Shown: positions 35,341-45,410 of the stretch, piece after piece
How the letters are laid out: each line of letters opens with the position of its first letter
Numbering within the stretch: the first letter of the stretch is position 1
Source: Epilithonimonas sp042695135
Lineage (GTDB): Bacteria; Bacteroidota; Bacteroidia; Flavobacteriales; Weeksellaceae
Assembly (NCBI RefSeq): GCF_042695135.1
Contig: NZ_CP170547.1
Span: forward strand, 1,426,001-1,490,000
DNA length: 64,000 nt
Direction of reading: 5' to 3'
The notes under the pieces: model-generated
The model's database searches: none
What the model saw: only the letters and a program-made list of their open reading frames with translations
What the model was told of the DNA's origin: nothing
Position numbers and translations under genes: made by a program

Positions 35341-35371
35341 AAAAAAGACCAACAATCAGTTGGTCTTTTTT
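35341..35371. terminator. Bidirectional terminator between barrel and metalloprotease genes
   Basis: AAAAAAGACCAAC pairs with GTTGGTCTTTTTT around AATCA. T runs flank it on both strands, so it can end the + barrel gene and the - metalloprotease gene. Confidence 0.85.
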
Positions 35372-35396
35372 ATTGAATATTAGTTTGTAAAATTAA

Positions 35397-37655
35397 TTAC
35401 TTAACAATAAGATTTTTACTTGTTGTTTCTCCGTTGTTAGAAATTACGATTAAGTAAGTTCCTGTTTTTAGAGTGGAGATATTCACTTTTGTTTTTTCAT
35501 TTTCCAAAGATCCGTTAGAAATTAATTTTCCGGATAGATCCAAGATTTGATAAGTTGCACCTTTCGCTGCGTTATTCACGGAGATATTTACTTCTCCTTT
35601 CGCAGGGTTTGGATAGATCGCAAAACCTTTGTTGAAAGCAGTTTCATTCACTGCAAGATTTTTATTGATATTGAATCTGGCCGCATTCACTGCAAAATAA
35701 ATATTGTTAATTGCTTTTACCATGATTCTTGCATTTCCATTGTCCACATTAGGAAGCGTTACTGTTGCGCTGCCATTATTAGGAACGTTATCTGCAAGTA
35801 CAGTTGGGTAAGTCAATCCATTATCAGAAGAAATCAGGATCTGAACATTTGTAGTATTGATTGGAGCTGCATCAGTTCCGGCAACATCCCAGGTTACAAC
35901 AAGAGAGCTTCCTCCAACATAGTTAGCCGCTAAATCCTGAGAAGTCACTTTGAAAGGACCGGTTGCAGCCACTGTCACTTTCATAAGGTCTCTGGCGGAT
36001 TGATTTCCTGTAACTTTGTTGTCATTCACTAAAAGTGAAAAGTTCAAAGTTCTTGCAACGGTTGGAATTACCTCCCATTTAGGATTCAGTATATTATTCG
36101 CTACAGATGCCATTGTAGGGAAATATCTTTGTGCAGATGCTGTCGGTGTATATGATCTGAAAACAGTTCCGGCAGTACTTGTGGATGTTGGCGGCTGCGG
36201 ATTATTAGCAAGAGTTGCCGTATCTGTCTGTTCCCAAAGATAAGTCAGAGCATCGCCATCAGCATCTGTACCGACACCTGTTAGCACAAAAGCAGTTCCG
36301 TTTGGAATAGTATAATCCAGACCTGCGTCAGCTGTAGGAACAGTATTGTTATTAGCCGTTTTCGCAGAACAATCTGTCGTTCTGGAGATGAAATTATACA
36401 TTTCGTTTACACTTACAGAATGGAAATAGGCATCACTGTGAGCTTGTATATTGTTAGTTGATAAACATATCCCTGCGTACGCCATAATTGTAGATCCACT
36501 TCCAGGTTCTACAGCAGTACTATTGTTTGCGTTCCCGCTGCAAGATCCTGTATTAGCACGGAACGTATGATTACCACCAAATTGGTGACCCATTTCGTGA
36601 GCTACATAGTCAATATCATAAGCATCTGCTCTTGGCGCACTGGATCCTGTTACGCCTTGTGCTTTTCTGCTGGTATTACACGGAGATTGCAACGAAGCTA
36701 TACCGCCGCCGCCAGTGCTGAAAATGTGACCGATATCATAACTCGAATTACCTACTGTTGCATCTGTAAAGGCTTGATTTTCTCCTAATAAAGCTGATCC
36801 GTCATTATTTGTAAATCCTGGACCATAAGCATCAGTATCGATAGAAAGTAAAAGATCATTGTTTGGAATCATAACCATTGTTAGAGAAACCGTTTTTTCA
36901 TAAACACCATTTACTCTTGTCATTGTAGTGTTCATAGCAGCAAGTACGGCCGCCTTTTTCTGAGCTGTTGTTCCCGCAGAAAGTCCCGCTCTGTTGATAT
37001 GATAGGTAGAATATTCTACAGTGCTGGAAAGTGCAAGACGGTATTTTCTGAACATTCCGTCTTTTACGATCGGCGCTTTTAAAGTGATAGGCTCCGCAGT
37101 TGGCGGCGTCTGGAAATTCACTTTTTCAAAATCACAATTGAAACGTTCCGGATCTGCAGGCAAACTGCTTCTTTTATAAACGATATAAGTTGACTTATCA
37201 GTGGTATAAGTGTCCAGATAGCTTACATCCCAATTGTCATAATACATCACATTCATCCCGTCAAAAGGAGAGATACTGAATCTGATTGTATTGCCATTAT
37301 TGTCTTTCTGATAGCCGACATAAGATTTGATCCCCGGATATTTGTCAGACAATTCCTTAGCCATTACCGGAGCTTCTTTTACAACATAATCTACCAGTTT
37401 TCCGTTAGCATTAGGAAACTTAAGGACAAGATTCTCGTTGCTTGATTCTCTTAAAGGTGCTTTTTCAAGCTCAGATTTGATTCCGTCCAGATTCAGTTTA
37501 TACAGTTTATAATCTGTAGGAACTGTTTTTCTGTCCAGAAGAGAAACTGTTTTCCCTAATGTACTTGTATTTTGGACAGAACTCCAAAAGTTCTTTTGCG
37601 CACTTAGCAGCATAGATGCCATGATGCCGGTTGCCGTGAGTAATTGTTTTATCAT
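35397..37655 (-). CDS. Secreted reprolysin-like zinc metalloprotease with T9SS type A sorting domain
   Basis: 752 residues. A signal peptide (to about 20) is followed by a propeptide-like region (to about 190) and an M12B-like catalytic domain with zinc motif HEMGHQFGGNH (about residues 350-360) and Met-turn STIMAYAGIC. Fibronectin/cadherin-like beta domains follow (VPTADAGLDYTIPNGTAFVLTG... and FKVTSQDLAANYVGGSSLVVTWDVAG). A type A CTD closes the protein: FAIYPNPAKGEVNIS, YQILDLSGKLIS and LKTGTYLIVISNNGETTSKNLIVK. It should be an exported protease exposed on or released from the cell. Confidence 0.93.
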   Translation of the reverse strand: MIKQLLTATGIMASMLLSAQKNFWSSVQNTSTLGKTVSLLDRKTVPTDYKLYKLNLDGIKSELEKAPLRESSNENLVLKFPNANGKLVDYVVKEAPVMAKELSDKYPGIKSYVGYQKDNNGNTIRFSISPFDGMNVMYYDNWDVSYLDTYTTDKSTYIVYKRSSLPADPERFNCDFEKVNFQTPPTAEPITLKAPIVKDGMFRKYRLALSSTVEYSTYHINRAGLSAGTTAQKKAAVLAAMNTTMTRVNGVYEKTVSLTMVMIPNNDLLLSIDTDAYGPGFTNNDGSALLGENQAFTDATVGNSSYDIGHIFSTGGGGIASLQSPCNTSRKAQGVTGSSAPRADAYDIDYVAHEMGHQFGGNHTFRANTGSCSGNANNSTAVEPGSGSTIMAYAGICLSTNNIQAHSDAYFHSVSVNEMYNFISRTTDCSAKTANNNTVPTADAGLDYTIPNGTAFVLTGVGTDADGDALTYLWEQTDTATLANNPQPPTSTSTAGTVFRSYTPTASAQRYFPTMASVANNILNPKWEVIPTVARTLNFSLLVNDNKVTGNQSARDLMKVTVAATGPFKVTSQDLAANYVGGSSLVVTWDVAGTDAAPINTTNVQILISSDNGLTYPTVLADNVPNNGSATVTLPNVDNGNARIMVKAINNIYFAVNAARFNINKNLAVNETAFNKGFAIYPNPAKGEVNISVNNAAKGATYQILDLSGKLISNGSLENEKTKVNISTLKTGTYLIVISNNGETTSKNLIVK

Positions 37656-37985
37656 TATTAATGAATTTTATATTATTTTAATTTCTGAAATGTTGATTAT
37701 TAAATGGATCCTCGCTGTTTCGAATGGGATTTAGAAAAAGAATTTATACACATTTTAAAAATTCTATCCTAATATTAAATACAATGAAGAAATAAGCGCA
37801 TAAAAATATAAAAAAACAACCAAATATCATTGATTGATTGCTTTTTTAACATTAGTAATGTTTGGTTTCGTATTTCTCTATCCCAATTTAATGATTTAAA
37901 ATTTTATATAATTGCAATATCAATCTGCTTCAAGCTGTTATTAATATTTATTCAGATTTAGATTTTACACAAAAAAGAATATCTT
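37656..37985. other. 330-bp AT-rich divergent promoter region
   Basis: This stretch separates the reverse-strand metalloprotease from the forward gene at 37986. I see no gene in it. It contains a small palindrome AACATTAGTAATGTT near 37848 and long AT-rich runs. No -7 box with full consensus stood out. Confidence 0.5.
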
Positions 37986-39329
37986 ATGAATTTACAAAAA
38001 CTTATTTTCATCCTTTTTTCAGTTTATTTTTCGGCTCAAAAAAATGAGGTTTGTCAAAGTTCCGAAATGTCAAAGTATGATGAAGCAGCGAGGAAAAAAT
38101 GGGAACATTACAAATTTGTTCCGATTTCCAAAGATCAGGCAATTATACCGCCGTTTGAGTTTGTAAAAGTCGAATTCCTTTACGACTATGCAAAATATGA
38201 GGATGTCGTAGATTCGATGAATTTAAAATTGGAGAAATACCGTTATCTGTTAGATCCCGAAACTCCTGAAATCAACAAAACTTCGAAGTCTAAAAAGAAT
38301 AAAAAAGACACTGATTCTTATATGGATAATTTCGATAAGTATATGAAAATCGAAGATTCTTTAAGAAAGATTGAGTTTGCAAAAAAGATTGGACCACTTA
38401 GCAGACCAGAAGTGATCAAAAGCGAGAGGAAGGATAACAAATGGGCCATTTTATATTATGATTTTAAGTACGATGAGCTCTTGAGATTTGGTGCAGGATA
38501 TTGGCTGGCATTTTCTTCCGACAATGGAAAAACCTGGCGTTACAATTATACCGGACTTTCCGAAAAAAATAATTTTGTGTTCAAATCAAATTCGAAACAG
38601 CCGCTCTGGAAAGATGACAATCATATTCAGATAGAAGCCGATATCATAAGAATGACTGATCCAATGGGACATCCGCTGCCACCGGAATATGAAGTCGTGA
38701 GAGATAATGCATTGGTAATAATGGATATTAATGAGATTCTTAAAGACTCGGACAATGACGGGCTTAATGACATTACTGAGAAGAAATTATTGATGAATCC
38801 AAATTCTGCCGATACGGATAATGACGGAATCCCGGATGGAGAAGACACCAATCCAAGATTCAAAAGTGATTCTAATGAATTCACGATTCTTTACGAAGGA
38901 TTGATGTACGGGAATTATGAAATGAAAGGCAGGTTTTACCCCGGCGAATTTGATATTGATATCAGCAATCCTAAACTGATCAGTAAAAGCGATATTCAAA
39001 AAAATATAAAGGATTCAGAAATTGATTCTTCAAAGATGGAAGATGTCTTCAGCACAGTAAGTTTTATTGTCACAGATGATGAGAATCTCCAGCAGATCAA
39101 TCCGCCAAATAATACTGTAATTGTGATGACTGAAAAGGAATATGAAGAATATAAAAAACAAAATAATTCTCAGCTGATAAAGGAGAATATATCACCACTT
39201 TTCCAATGTGATAAAGCAAAAGATACTTTTATTCTGAGAAAAAGCGCCTCATACAGCGGAGAAACCTACAAGATTATCAGAACCAAAAAAGGCTGGAAAG
39301 TGAAAACCGTTTCCAGTTGGATTTCATAA
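37986..39329 (+). CDS. Secreted protein with thrombospondin type 3-like calcium repeats
   Basis: 447 residues. A signal peptide (MNLQKLIFILFSVYFSAQ) is followed by a charged Lys/Glu region and a beta region (WAILYYDFKYDELLRFGAGYW, SSDNGKTWRYNYTG). A calcium-binding segment sits at about 254-290: DSDNDGLNDITEKKLL and DTDNDGIPDGEDTNP, two TSP3-like DxDxDGxxD repeats. The remainder has no known domain. No T9SS sorting domain is visible, so it may be periplasmic. It converges on the A2M gene across a shared terminator. Confidence 0.8.
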   Translation: MNLQKLIFILFSVYFSAQKNEVCQSSEMSKYDEAARKKWEHYKFVPISKDQAIIPPFEFVKVEFLYDYAKYEDVVDSMNLKLEKYRYLLDPETPEINKTSKSKKNKKDTDSYMDNFDKYMKIEDSLRKIEFAKKIGPLSRPEVIKSERKDNKWAILYYDFKYDELLRFGAGYWLAFSSDNGKTWRYNYTGLSEKNNFVFKSNSKQPLWKDDNHIQIEADIIRMTDPMGHPLPPEYEVVRDNALVIMDINEILKDSDNDGLNDITEKKLLMNPNSADTDNDGIPDGEDTNPRFKSDSNEFTILYEGLMYGNYEMKGRFYPGEFDIDISNPKLISKSDIQKNIKDSEIDSSKMEDVFSTVSFIVTDDENLQQINPPNNTVIVMTEKEYEEYKKQNNSQLIKENISPLFQCDKAKDTFILRKSASYSGETYKIIRTKKGWKVKTVSSWIS

Positions 39330-39359
39330 AAAAACGCCTCAGATTTCTGAGGCGTTTTT
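39330..39359. terminator. Bidirectional terminator between the TSP3-like and A2M genes
   Basis: AAAAACGCCTCAG pairs with CTGAGGCGTTTTT around ATTT. It can end both the + gene at 37986 and the - gene at 39377. Confidence 0.9.
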
Positions 39360-39376
39360 CATTTTTAAAATATCAT

Positions 39377-42300
39377 TTATTCCGAAATAGAAACCTTCGT
39401 TCCCTGCGTATGCGCATTCATCTGAGGTGCGTAATAATTTTGCAAAGTGGTAATGCCATTGGAGAATTTTCCGCTTGCATTGGCAACATAATCGTACTCG
39501 AACACATATTTTCCTTTCGGCATATATTCGATATAGAAGTTGGTAGAAGCATCTTTTGTAGATTGATAATAGCCCAGATTATTTTTCCATTCGTAACCGG
39601 AAATCACAGTAAGAGGTTCAAAACCGGCCGCTCTCATATCTTTCAGGTGGATGAATTCCATATTTCTGTCGGTATTAAGGATCATTCTTACCGTCACTTT
39701 ATCACCAACTTTCAATGGCGAATTTTCGTTGATTTTAATTAATTCTTCGCCGTTTTCAGTTTTTACTTTTTTGTATAGTTCTTTCGTGATGGAAATATAA
39801 CTTTCTGAAGATTTTATTCTATCAAGATCCTCATAATATTGCCAGAACAGACCACCCTGAACAATTCCCGGACTGTCTTTTTTAATGGAAACTGTTGCCA
39901 GATTTTTATCCAAATTATCAGATGTAATCGTTTGTTTCACATAACCAGTCGCTTGTTTTTGAGGATTCAAAGCTTTGCCGCCCCAGGTGATTTCCGCTTT
40001 ATTACTTTCATTGGAAGTCCAGGATTTACCGGAATTTAAAATCGTGAAAATCACTTCCGCAGTTCCTCTGGAATTTCCCCACGAATTCACTTCTTTTTGA
40101 GTAATGAGCCAGATTTTCATTTCCTCAATGAAGGTTTCATCTGTCGGAGTCAATTTCTGAAAAGCTTCCAAAGCACCTGCCTGATTCACGGTTTTTGATG
40201 AATACCAGCCCCAATCGTTCAGATTTTGTTTCCAATAAACACCCTGCGTTTCGGTTTCTGTAGAAGTTTCTTTCAGATAAGTCATTAATTTTTTGGAAAC
40301 ATCCTTCAATCCATAATTGTTGAATAACAGAGCCGCTCTATGCAATCCAAAGAATGTAAAATCGGTGATTTTTGCTGTTTTCGCTTTTGCAATGATCAGC
40401 GTTTTCAGATTAGCACCTTTATTTTTCAAAGGATATTCTTTTTCCCAGTAATTTCTGGTGTCGAGATAATCGATTACGAAATTATTCCAGACATTTTCCT
40501 GTTTTGCGTCCCAATATTTATTCACTTCATTATCGACATAAGAAACAAGTTTATCAACCATTTCTTCTTGCTGTTCATTTTGATATCCAGCTACATTCCC
40601 TTTCAGCCATTCATTGATTTTGCCAAGATTTTTCAGGATATAAAGTGAAGTGTAATAAGAACTTGGATAACCGGAATACCAGCTGAATCCACCGTCCGGA
40701 TTTTGCAGTTTTGCGAGTTCTGACCAATCGGTCTGGATGGAATTTCGCATCGTATTGGCATCGAATAATCTTGCCAGTTTTTGCATTTGTTCGGTTTCGT
40801 TTTTCGATTCCAAAACCCAAGGTGTTTCTTCTAATAACAATTGTTTCAGTTCCTGATTTTTCTCAAGATTAGAAGTCAGTAAACCTTTCGATTGATACTC
40901 GTCAAAAACCGTTTTCAGTTTCGGATTCGCTTTGAAAATCTCCGAAGCCAGAACATCGGCAAACCATTTGTTGAAAACCACATCCGCAGAATTATTCTGA
41001 TCATCTTTCAGACTCGGAAGCGCAAACATAATTTCCCAGATCGGATTGGTCGTCAGTTCCAAAGTGTTGGAAACATTAGACAACGTTTTCGAATCTGAGT
41101 TTTTTAGATTTTCCAGAGTGAAAGTTTTCGTCTGTCCTTCTTTTACGAAAATCGGAAGCGCATCCGTCACCAGCATTCTGTTTGGTAAAACGGCGATTGC
41201 TTTTTGTTCACCATCAGAGAAATTTCCGGCTTTGGCAACGATTTTAATAATAATAGAAGAAACGTTGTTCGGAACTTTTAATTTCCAGTTTACCACAGAA
41301 TTCCCATTTTCTGTCAGATTGAATGATTTCTGAATATCAGTCAAATTAAATTTTGACGATATATCTTCGTTTGTAAAAGCATCCAAGATCTGAAGCTGTG
41401 CCGTTCCGCTTAATTTTTGATTAACCAGACTTGACAGTTTTGATTGCAGATTCAGTTCATCACCTTCACGCAAGAATCTTGGGTAATTTGGTGTGATAGA
41501 AAACTCTTTCTGCGTTACGACCGATTTCTCCAAAACTGCCGCTCTCGCATCTTTAGTATGAGCAAGGAACATCATTTTCCATTGTGTCAAAGCTTCCGGA
41601 GAAGTGAATTCGAAACTGACGTTTCCATCTTTGTCTGTCAAAAGATTCGGATAGAAAAAAGCCGTTTCGTTGAGGTTTTGACGAACCGGAATGTTATCTA
41701 GATTCTTAGTTTTTTTCTGAGCAGAATAGCCAATTGCTACAACTTCTTCAATATCCTGAGTTTTAACAGTGTCAGATTTTATAGAAGCAGCGCCTCTGAT
41801 AACAACTTTGTCTGCTGCTCCCGGAGTTGCCATGGCTTTAACTTGAATTCCGGGAACTCTGCCAGTTAAAACGTTATCTATATTATAAATTCCTCCATCA
41901 AACCAATTAAAAGCTGGCAAATAAACATTCTTAGTTGGCAGATAAGTATTTCGTTTGTTATAATATTCCTGCGCAAGATTTTGTGGAATGTCATAACCTA
42001 TTACATAATTTGGATTAGTTAACAGCTTTTGCCAGGAGAATGTATTCACTGCAAATTTGTCAAGCGACATATCATACATATTCGCCAGAACTTCTGCATT
42101 GATTTTTTCTTTATCAGCGCCGGAAACTTTCACTGTCCATTTTTCTTTTTGTCCGGGTTGCAATTTATCACGGAAGGTAGTGGTTTCTATTTTCAGATCG
42201 TTTTTGTTATCAGCAATTTTCAGATCAATAGTTTGTGTCTGAACATCGTTGAAGGCAACCAGTTGAAACTGAACATTCAGGACAGAAATACTTTCATCGT

Positions 42301-45259
42301 CCGGGATCAAAGTTTCATATTCCAGAATGCCGTTTTTCAAAGACCTGGTTTCGGTTATTGTTTCGCCTTTTCCGTTTTGTACAAAGACATTCACCAAAGT
42401 ATTTGGAACGGCTGAATAAACGAAAATTTTCGCTTTTTCGCCACGTTTGAACTCTTGTTTTGGCTGGACTACTTTCAAAAAAGGTTGCTGAGTATTTCTC
42501 AAGGATTTTTTGTCCCAGATATTAAAATACTGCTCTGTTTTGATAGTGTCTTTTCCTTCGATATTATAAAGCAAAAGCTTGTAAGTTCCCGGTTCCAGCT
42601 TTCCTAAATCAAGATTGGTTGTCAGTTGTTGTTTGTCAGTAGTCGGATTTTCAATTCGATTAATAATTTGTTTTTCAACTTTCCATTTTTCCTGTGTTTC
42701 ATCTTTATCGAATCGGTCGTGAGGAAATTTATTGTTGAATTCAGCTTTACTCAAAACAGGCAGATCCTGGATTACATTCTGGAAATTATTCCTGAAAATC
42801 CGATTCGGTTCCTCCAATTTTGAAAGCTTGACGTTGTAAGATTTTTTTAAATTCTGTTCATTATAATTTTTCGTGGAAACGTTCACTTTTACGGTTTCAT
42901 CGGTAAAATTATCACCAATATTTTCTGCCAAAATGTAATGAGAAACCGAAGCCACTTTTACATTCGTGTCCGCAGATTGAGTCTCTCCGTTGATGTCTGT
43001 CACGGAAGCATTTATTGCATAATTATCAATTTGGATTCCTTCCAGCGTTTCATCTTTTTTAAGTTCTACCTTAATGGTAAATTCGCCTTTTTCATTGGTC
43101 TGAACTGTTCCAAGAATTGAATTTTCATTATCATTTCCACGCGGATACCACCAGAAATATCGCCAGCGGATGTTCTGTTTTTTAATTTCATAATTTACAT
43201 TGGAATTGGTCAATGCAACGCCGGAAAACATCATTGCTTTTCCTTTGATTTCGATGGTTTGTCCGTATTTGTATTCTTCTTTCAAAGGTTCAAAAGTCAC
43301 TTCGAATTTCGGACGTTTGTATTCTTCTACACTGAAATATTTGTCACCTTCTACCGAATAAATATTGTCGTCATCGTCATTATCGACTTCGATTTGAAAC
43401 TCTCCATTCAGCTGACCTTTTGGCAGAATAAAACTTCCGTTGACAGACCCAAATTCATTGGTTGTCAATTTTTGAACTGATATTTTTTCGCCGTTTGCAT
43501 CATTCAATGTGATGTTTAATTTTAGTTTGTTTACCGTTTTTTCCTTTTTGATTTTAGAATCCAGAACAGTCGAAATAACTTTGAAATAAACCGTCTGTCC
43601 CGGTCTGTAAATGGCTCTGTCAAGAAAGATCTGGGCAATTCCGTCGTCGTTATATTGTTTTGGCTGATAGTAATTTTCATTCCCGTAGACATCCATCATA
43701 TTAAAATTCCCCTGCGAATCCTTGATAAGATAATAGCGGTAATAGTCTTTGTTTTTATTTTCCGGGAATCTGAAACTTCCGTTAGAATCTGTCGTGACAG
43801 CTGAGTTTGTAAATTTTCCGTCGCGCACAAATTCATAAAGCTCCAGTTTCTGATTTGCTAGAGCTTTTCCGTTTTCGTTGTTTACTATTTTCAGCAAATC
43901 TGTTTTTTTATCGGCATCATTTTTTTTCTGATAGATCACTTTGGAATCAGAAACCAGAAAATAAAAACTGCTTTGGACTGCATTTTCCACAACATATTCT
44001 GCAACATAGATTCCTGATGGCAGCGATTTCAGTTCAAGGGAAGTCCTGTGGTTTTTAAAATCTCCCGGATTTTTCAGAGTAAACTGATCTTTGCGGACCA
44101 GCGTTTTCTTCAAAGTTTTGAATGGATATTTATACTTATCAAAAGCGAAATTCATAAAACCAAGAAAATCATCTTTCACTTCGTAGATATTCAGAGAAAA
44201 CTGGCTTGCATTTTTCCCTTCTGCAACGATGTGGATTGGCTTGTTGCTTTGTGTTTGTTTTTCGTAATGAATAAAAAGGGCAGGACTTTCTATTTCATTT
44301 TGCTTGTTGATAATATTATTGATGAATTTCGATTTTGGATATGATTCCCTTGCTTTTTTTGCCCAGTTCAAAGCTTGTTTATTATCTCCTTTTGACTGGA
44401 GAATATCCATCATTTCCTCAATGATCAGAACTTTGTAATCGCCTTTCGTAGATTCATCACCAACCAGTTTTTCCAGTTGTGAAAATTTGTCTTTACAATT
44501 GTTGAGTTCGCAATTATAGCTGATTTTCTGATGCTGGAAGTACAGTTTTGGATTTCCTGAATTTCCTGAAATTTCCTGATCATATAACTCATTTATTTTT
44601 TTTGCATTGACTTTTAACTCGTTTGGTGTGAAAAAATTGATGTTTTTAAGGAATTCTATCTGATTATAATTTTTCCAGTCTGATAATGTCGGGGAAAACT
44701 CAAAATTTTCTGAACCTTCAAAAATCGCTTTGTATTTTTGCAATGAGATCTTCTTTAGTGAAGAACTTTCTGTTTCCAGATCAGAATAATTTTTAGCGAG
44801 AAAATTCTTGAAATCGAGTTTGCTCCAGGTTTCTATCTGTTTAAGATCCTGATTGTTAATATTGGTTTTCTGATTAATCTTCCAGGAATTGTTCTGGTAA
44901 TAATCTTTGATGAATTCCAAAGTCAGAAGGCGAAATAACTGTTTTTCTTCACCTTTCAATTTCGTTTCAGTTGTCTGAAGCTTTGTAAAAAACTTGGAAT
45001 TCTCATCATTCTGAGTATTATCTTGAGTCTGTTTCAAAATACTGAATTCCGCTTTCAGAGATTTTATGATTTGAATAGCGTTGTTGTCTTTCAAAGCTTG
45101 ATTCTGTATTTCCAGAATAAGGGGAAGATTGGATTTGTAAGTTCCTTTTTTATAATTGTCTTCGATTTTTTTCCATTGCTGGTCGTAATAGTTTTGTGCG
45201 GAAAAATTCATAGTAGCAAATATCAATAAGAATACTAGTAAGGGTTTTAGGATTTTCAT
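39377..45259 (-). CDS. Giant alpha-2-macroglobulin-like protein with SusC-plug-like insertion
   Basis: 1960 residues. A signal peptide (MKILKPLLVFLLIFATMNFSAQ) precedes a long helical N-terminal region. MG2-type macroglobulin domains follow (YRPGQTVYFKVISTVLD, FDVTFEPLKEEYKYGQ-like, SFILPKGQLNGEFQIEV). The A2M core comes next (SPEALTQWKMMFLAHTKDARAAVLEKSVVTQKEF) and then an alpha-toroid region. No CxEQ thioester is visible; the expected place (about 1400-1420) reads ALPSLKDDQNNSADVVFNKW. Residues about 1120-1185 carry LTGRVPGIQV...VVIRGAASI and EEVVAIGYSAQKK, signatures of SusC-type TonB plugs. A2M proteins trap or modulate proteases in the periplasm. Non-thioester bacterial forms exist; the plug insertion is unusual. 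Confidence 0.9.
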   Translation of the reverse strand: MKILKPLLVFLLIFATMNFSAQNYYDQQWKKIEDNYKKGTYKSNLPLILEIQNQALKDNNAIQIIKSLKAEFSILKQTQDNTQNDENSKFFTKLQTTETKLKGEEKQLFRLLTLEFIKDYYQNNSWKINQKTNINNQDLKQIETWSKLDFKNFLAKNYSDLETESSSLKKISLQKYKAIFEGSENFEFSPTLSDWKNYNQIEFLKNINFFTPNELKVNAKKINELYDQEISGNSGNPKLYFQHQKISYNCELNNCKDKFSQLEKLVGDESTKGDYKVLIIEEMMDILQSKGDNKQALNWAKKARESYPKSKFINNIINKQNEIESPALFIHYEKQTQSNKPIHIVAEGKNASQFSLNIYEVKDDFLGFMNFAFDKYKYPFKTLKKTLVRKDQFTLKNPGDFKNHRTSLELKSLPSGIYVAEYVVENAVQSSFYFLVSDSKVIYQKKNDADKKTDLLKIVNNENGKALANQKLELYEFVRDGKFTNSAVTTDSNGSFRFPENKNKDYYRYYLIKDSQGNFNMMDVYGNENYYQPKQYNDDGIAQIFLDRAIYRPGQTVYFKVISTVLDSKIKKEKTVNKLKLNITLNDANGEKISVQKLTTNEFGSVNGSFILPKGQLNGEFQIEVDNDDDDNIYSVEGDKYFSVEEYKRPKFEVTFEPLKEEYKYGQTIEIKGKAMMFSGVALTNSNVNYEIKKQNIRWRYFWWYPRGNDNENSILGTVQTNEKGEFTIKVELKKDETLEGIQIDNYAINASVTDINGETQSADTNVKVASVSHYILAENIGDNFTDETVKVNVSTKNYNEQNLKKSYNVKLSKLEEPNRIFRNNFQNVIQDLPVLSKAEFNNKFPHDRFDKDETQEKWKVEKQIINRIENPTTDKQQLTTNLDLGKLEPGTYKLLLYNIEGKDTIKTEQYFNIWDKKSLRNTQQPFLKVVQPKQEFKRGEKAKIFVYSAVPNTLVNVFVQNGKGETITETRSLKNGILEYETLIPDDESISVLNVQFQLVAFNDVQTQTIDLKIADNKNDLKIETTTFRDKLQPGQKEKWTVKVSGADKEKINAEVLANMYDMSLDKFAVNTFSWQKLLTNPNYVIGYDIPQNLAQEYYNKRNTYLPTKNVYLPAFNWFDGGIYNIDNVLTGRVPGIQVKAMATPGAADKVVIRGAASIKSDTVKTQDIEEVVAIGYSAQKKTKNLDNIPVRQNLNETAFFYPNLLTDKDGNVSFEFTSPEALTQWKMMFLAHTKDARAAVLEKSVVTQKEFSITPNYPRFLREGDELNLQSKLSSLVNQKLSGTAQLQILDAFTNEDISSKFNLTDIQKSFNLTENGNSVVNWKLKVPNNVSSIIIKIVAKAGNFSDGEQKAIAVLPNRMLVTDALPIFVKEGQTKTFTLENLKNSDSKTLSNVSNTLELTTNPIWEIMFALPSLKDDQNNSADVVFNKWFADVLASEIFKANPKLKTVFDEYQSKGLLTSNLEKNQELKQLLLEETPWVLESKNETEQMQKLARLFDANTMRNSIQTDWSELAKLQNPDGGFSWYSGYPSSYYTSLYILKNLGKINEWLKGNVAGYQNEQQEEMVDKLVSYVDNEVNKYWDAKQENVWNNFVIDYLDTRNYWEKEYPLKNKGANLKTLIIAKAKTAKITDFTFFGLHRAALLFNNYGLKDVSKKLMTYLKETSTETETQGVYWKQNLNDWGWYSSKTVNQAGALEAFQKLTPTDETFIEEMKIWLITQKEVNSWGNSRGTAEVIFTILNSGKSWTSNESNKAEITWGGKALNPQKQATGYVKQTITSDNLDKNLATVSIKKDSPGIVQGGLFWQYYEDLDRIKSSESYISITKELYKKVKTENGEELIKINENSPLKVGDKVTVRMILNTDRNMEFIHLKDMRAAGFEPLTVISGYEWKNNLGYYQSTKDASTNFYIEYMPKGKYVFEYDYVANASGKFSNGITTLQNYYAPQMNAHTQGTKVSISE

Positions 45260-45410
45260 ATGTGAGTTTTATTTTTTTATAATTGAATGTATCATGTTAT
45301 AAAGATGCATTATTTTATGGTAAGGTTGGAAAGACAAAGATTTTTTTAAAAATTTAACCCTTTGAAGATTTTATTTATTTAGAACAATTTTTCCGTAATT
45401 TGTTAAAGAT

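Noticed and set aside
39377..45259. Many 60-130 residue frames on the forward strand opposite the A2M gene
   Set aside because: They lie antisense to a long, domain-confirmed gene, have no start context or domains, and follow the coding gene's codon pattern.
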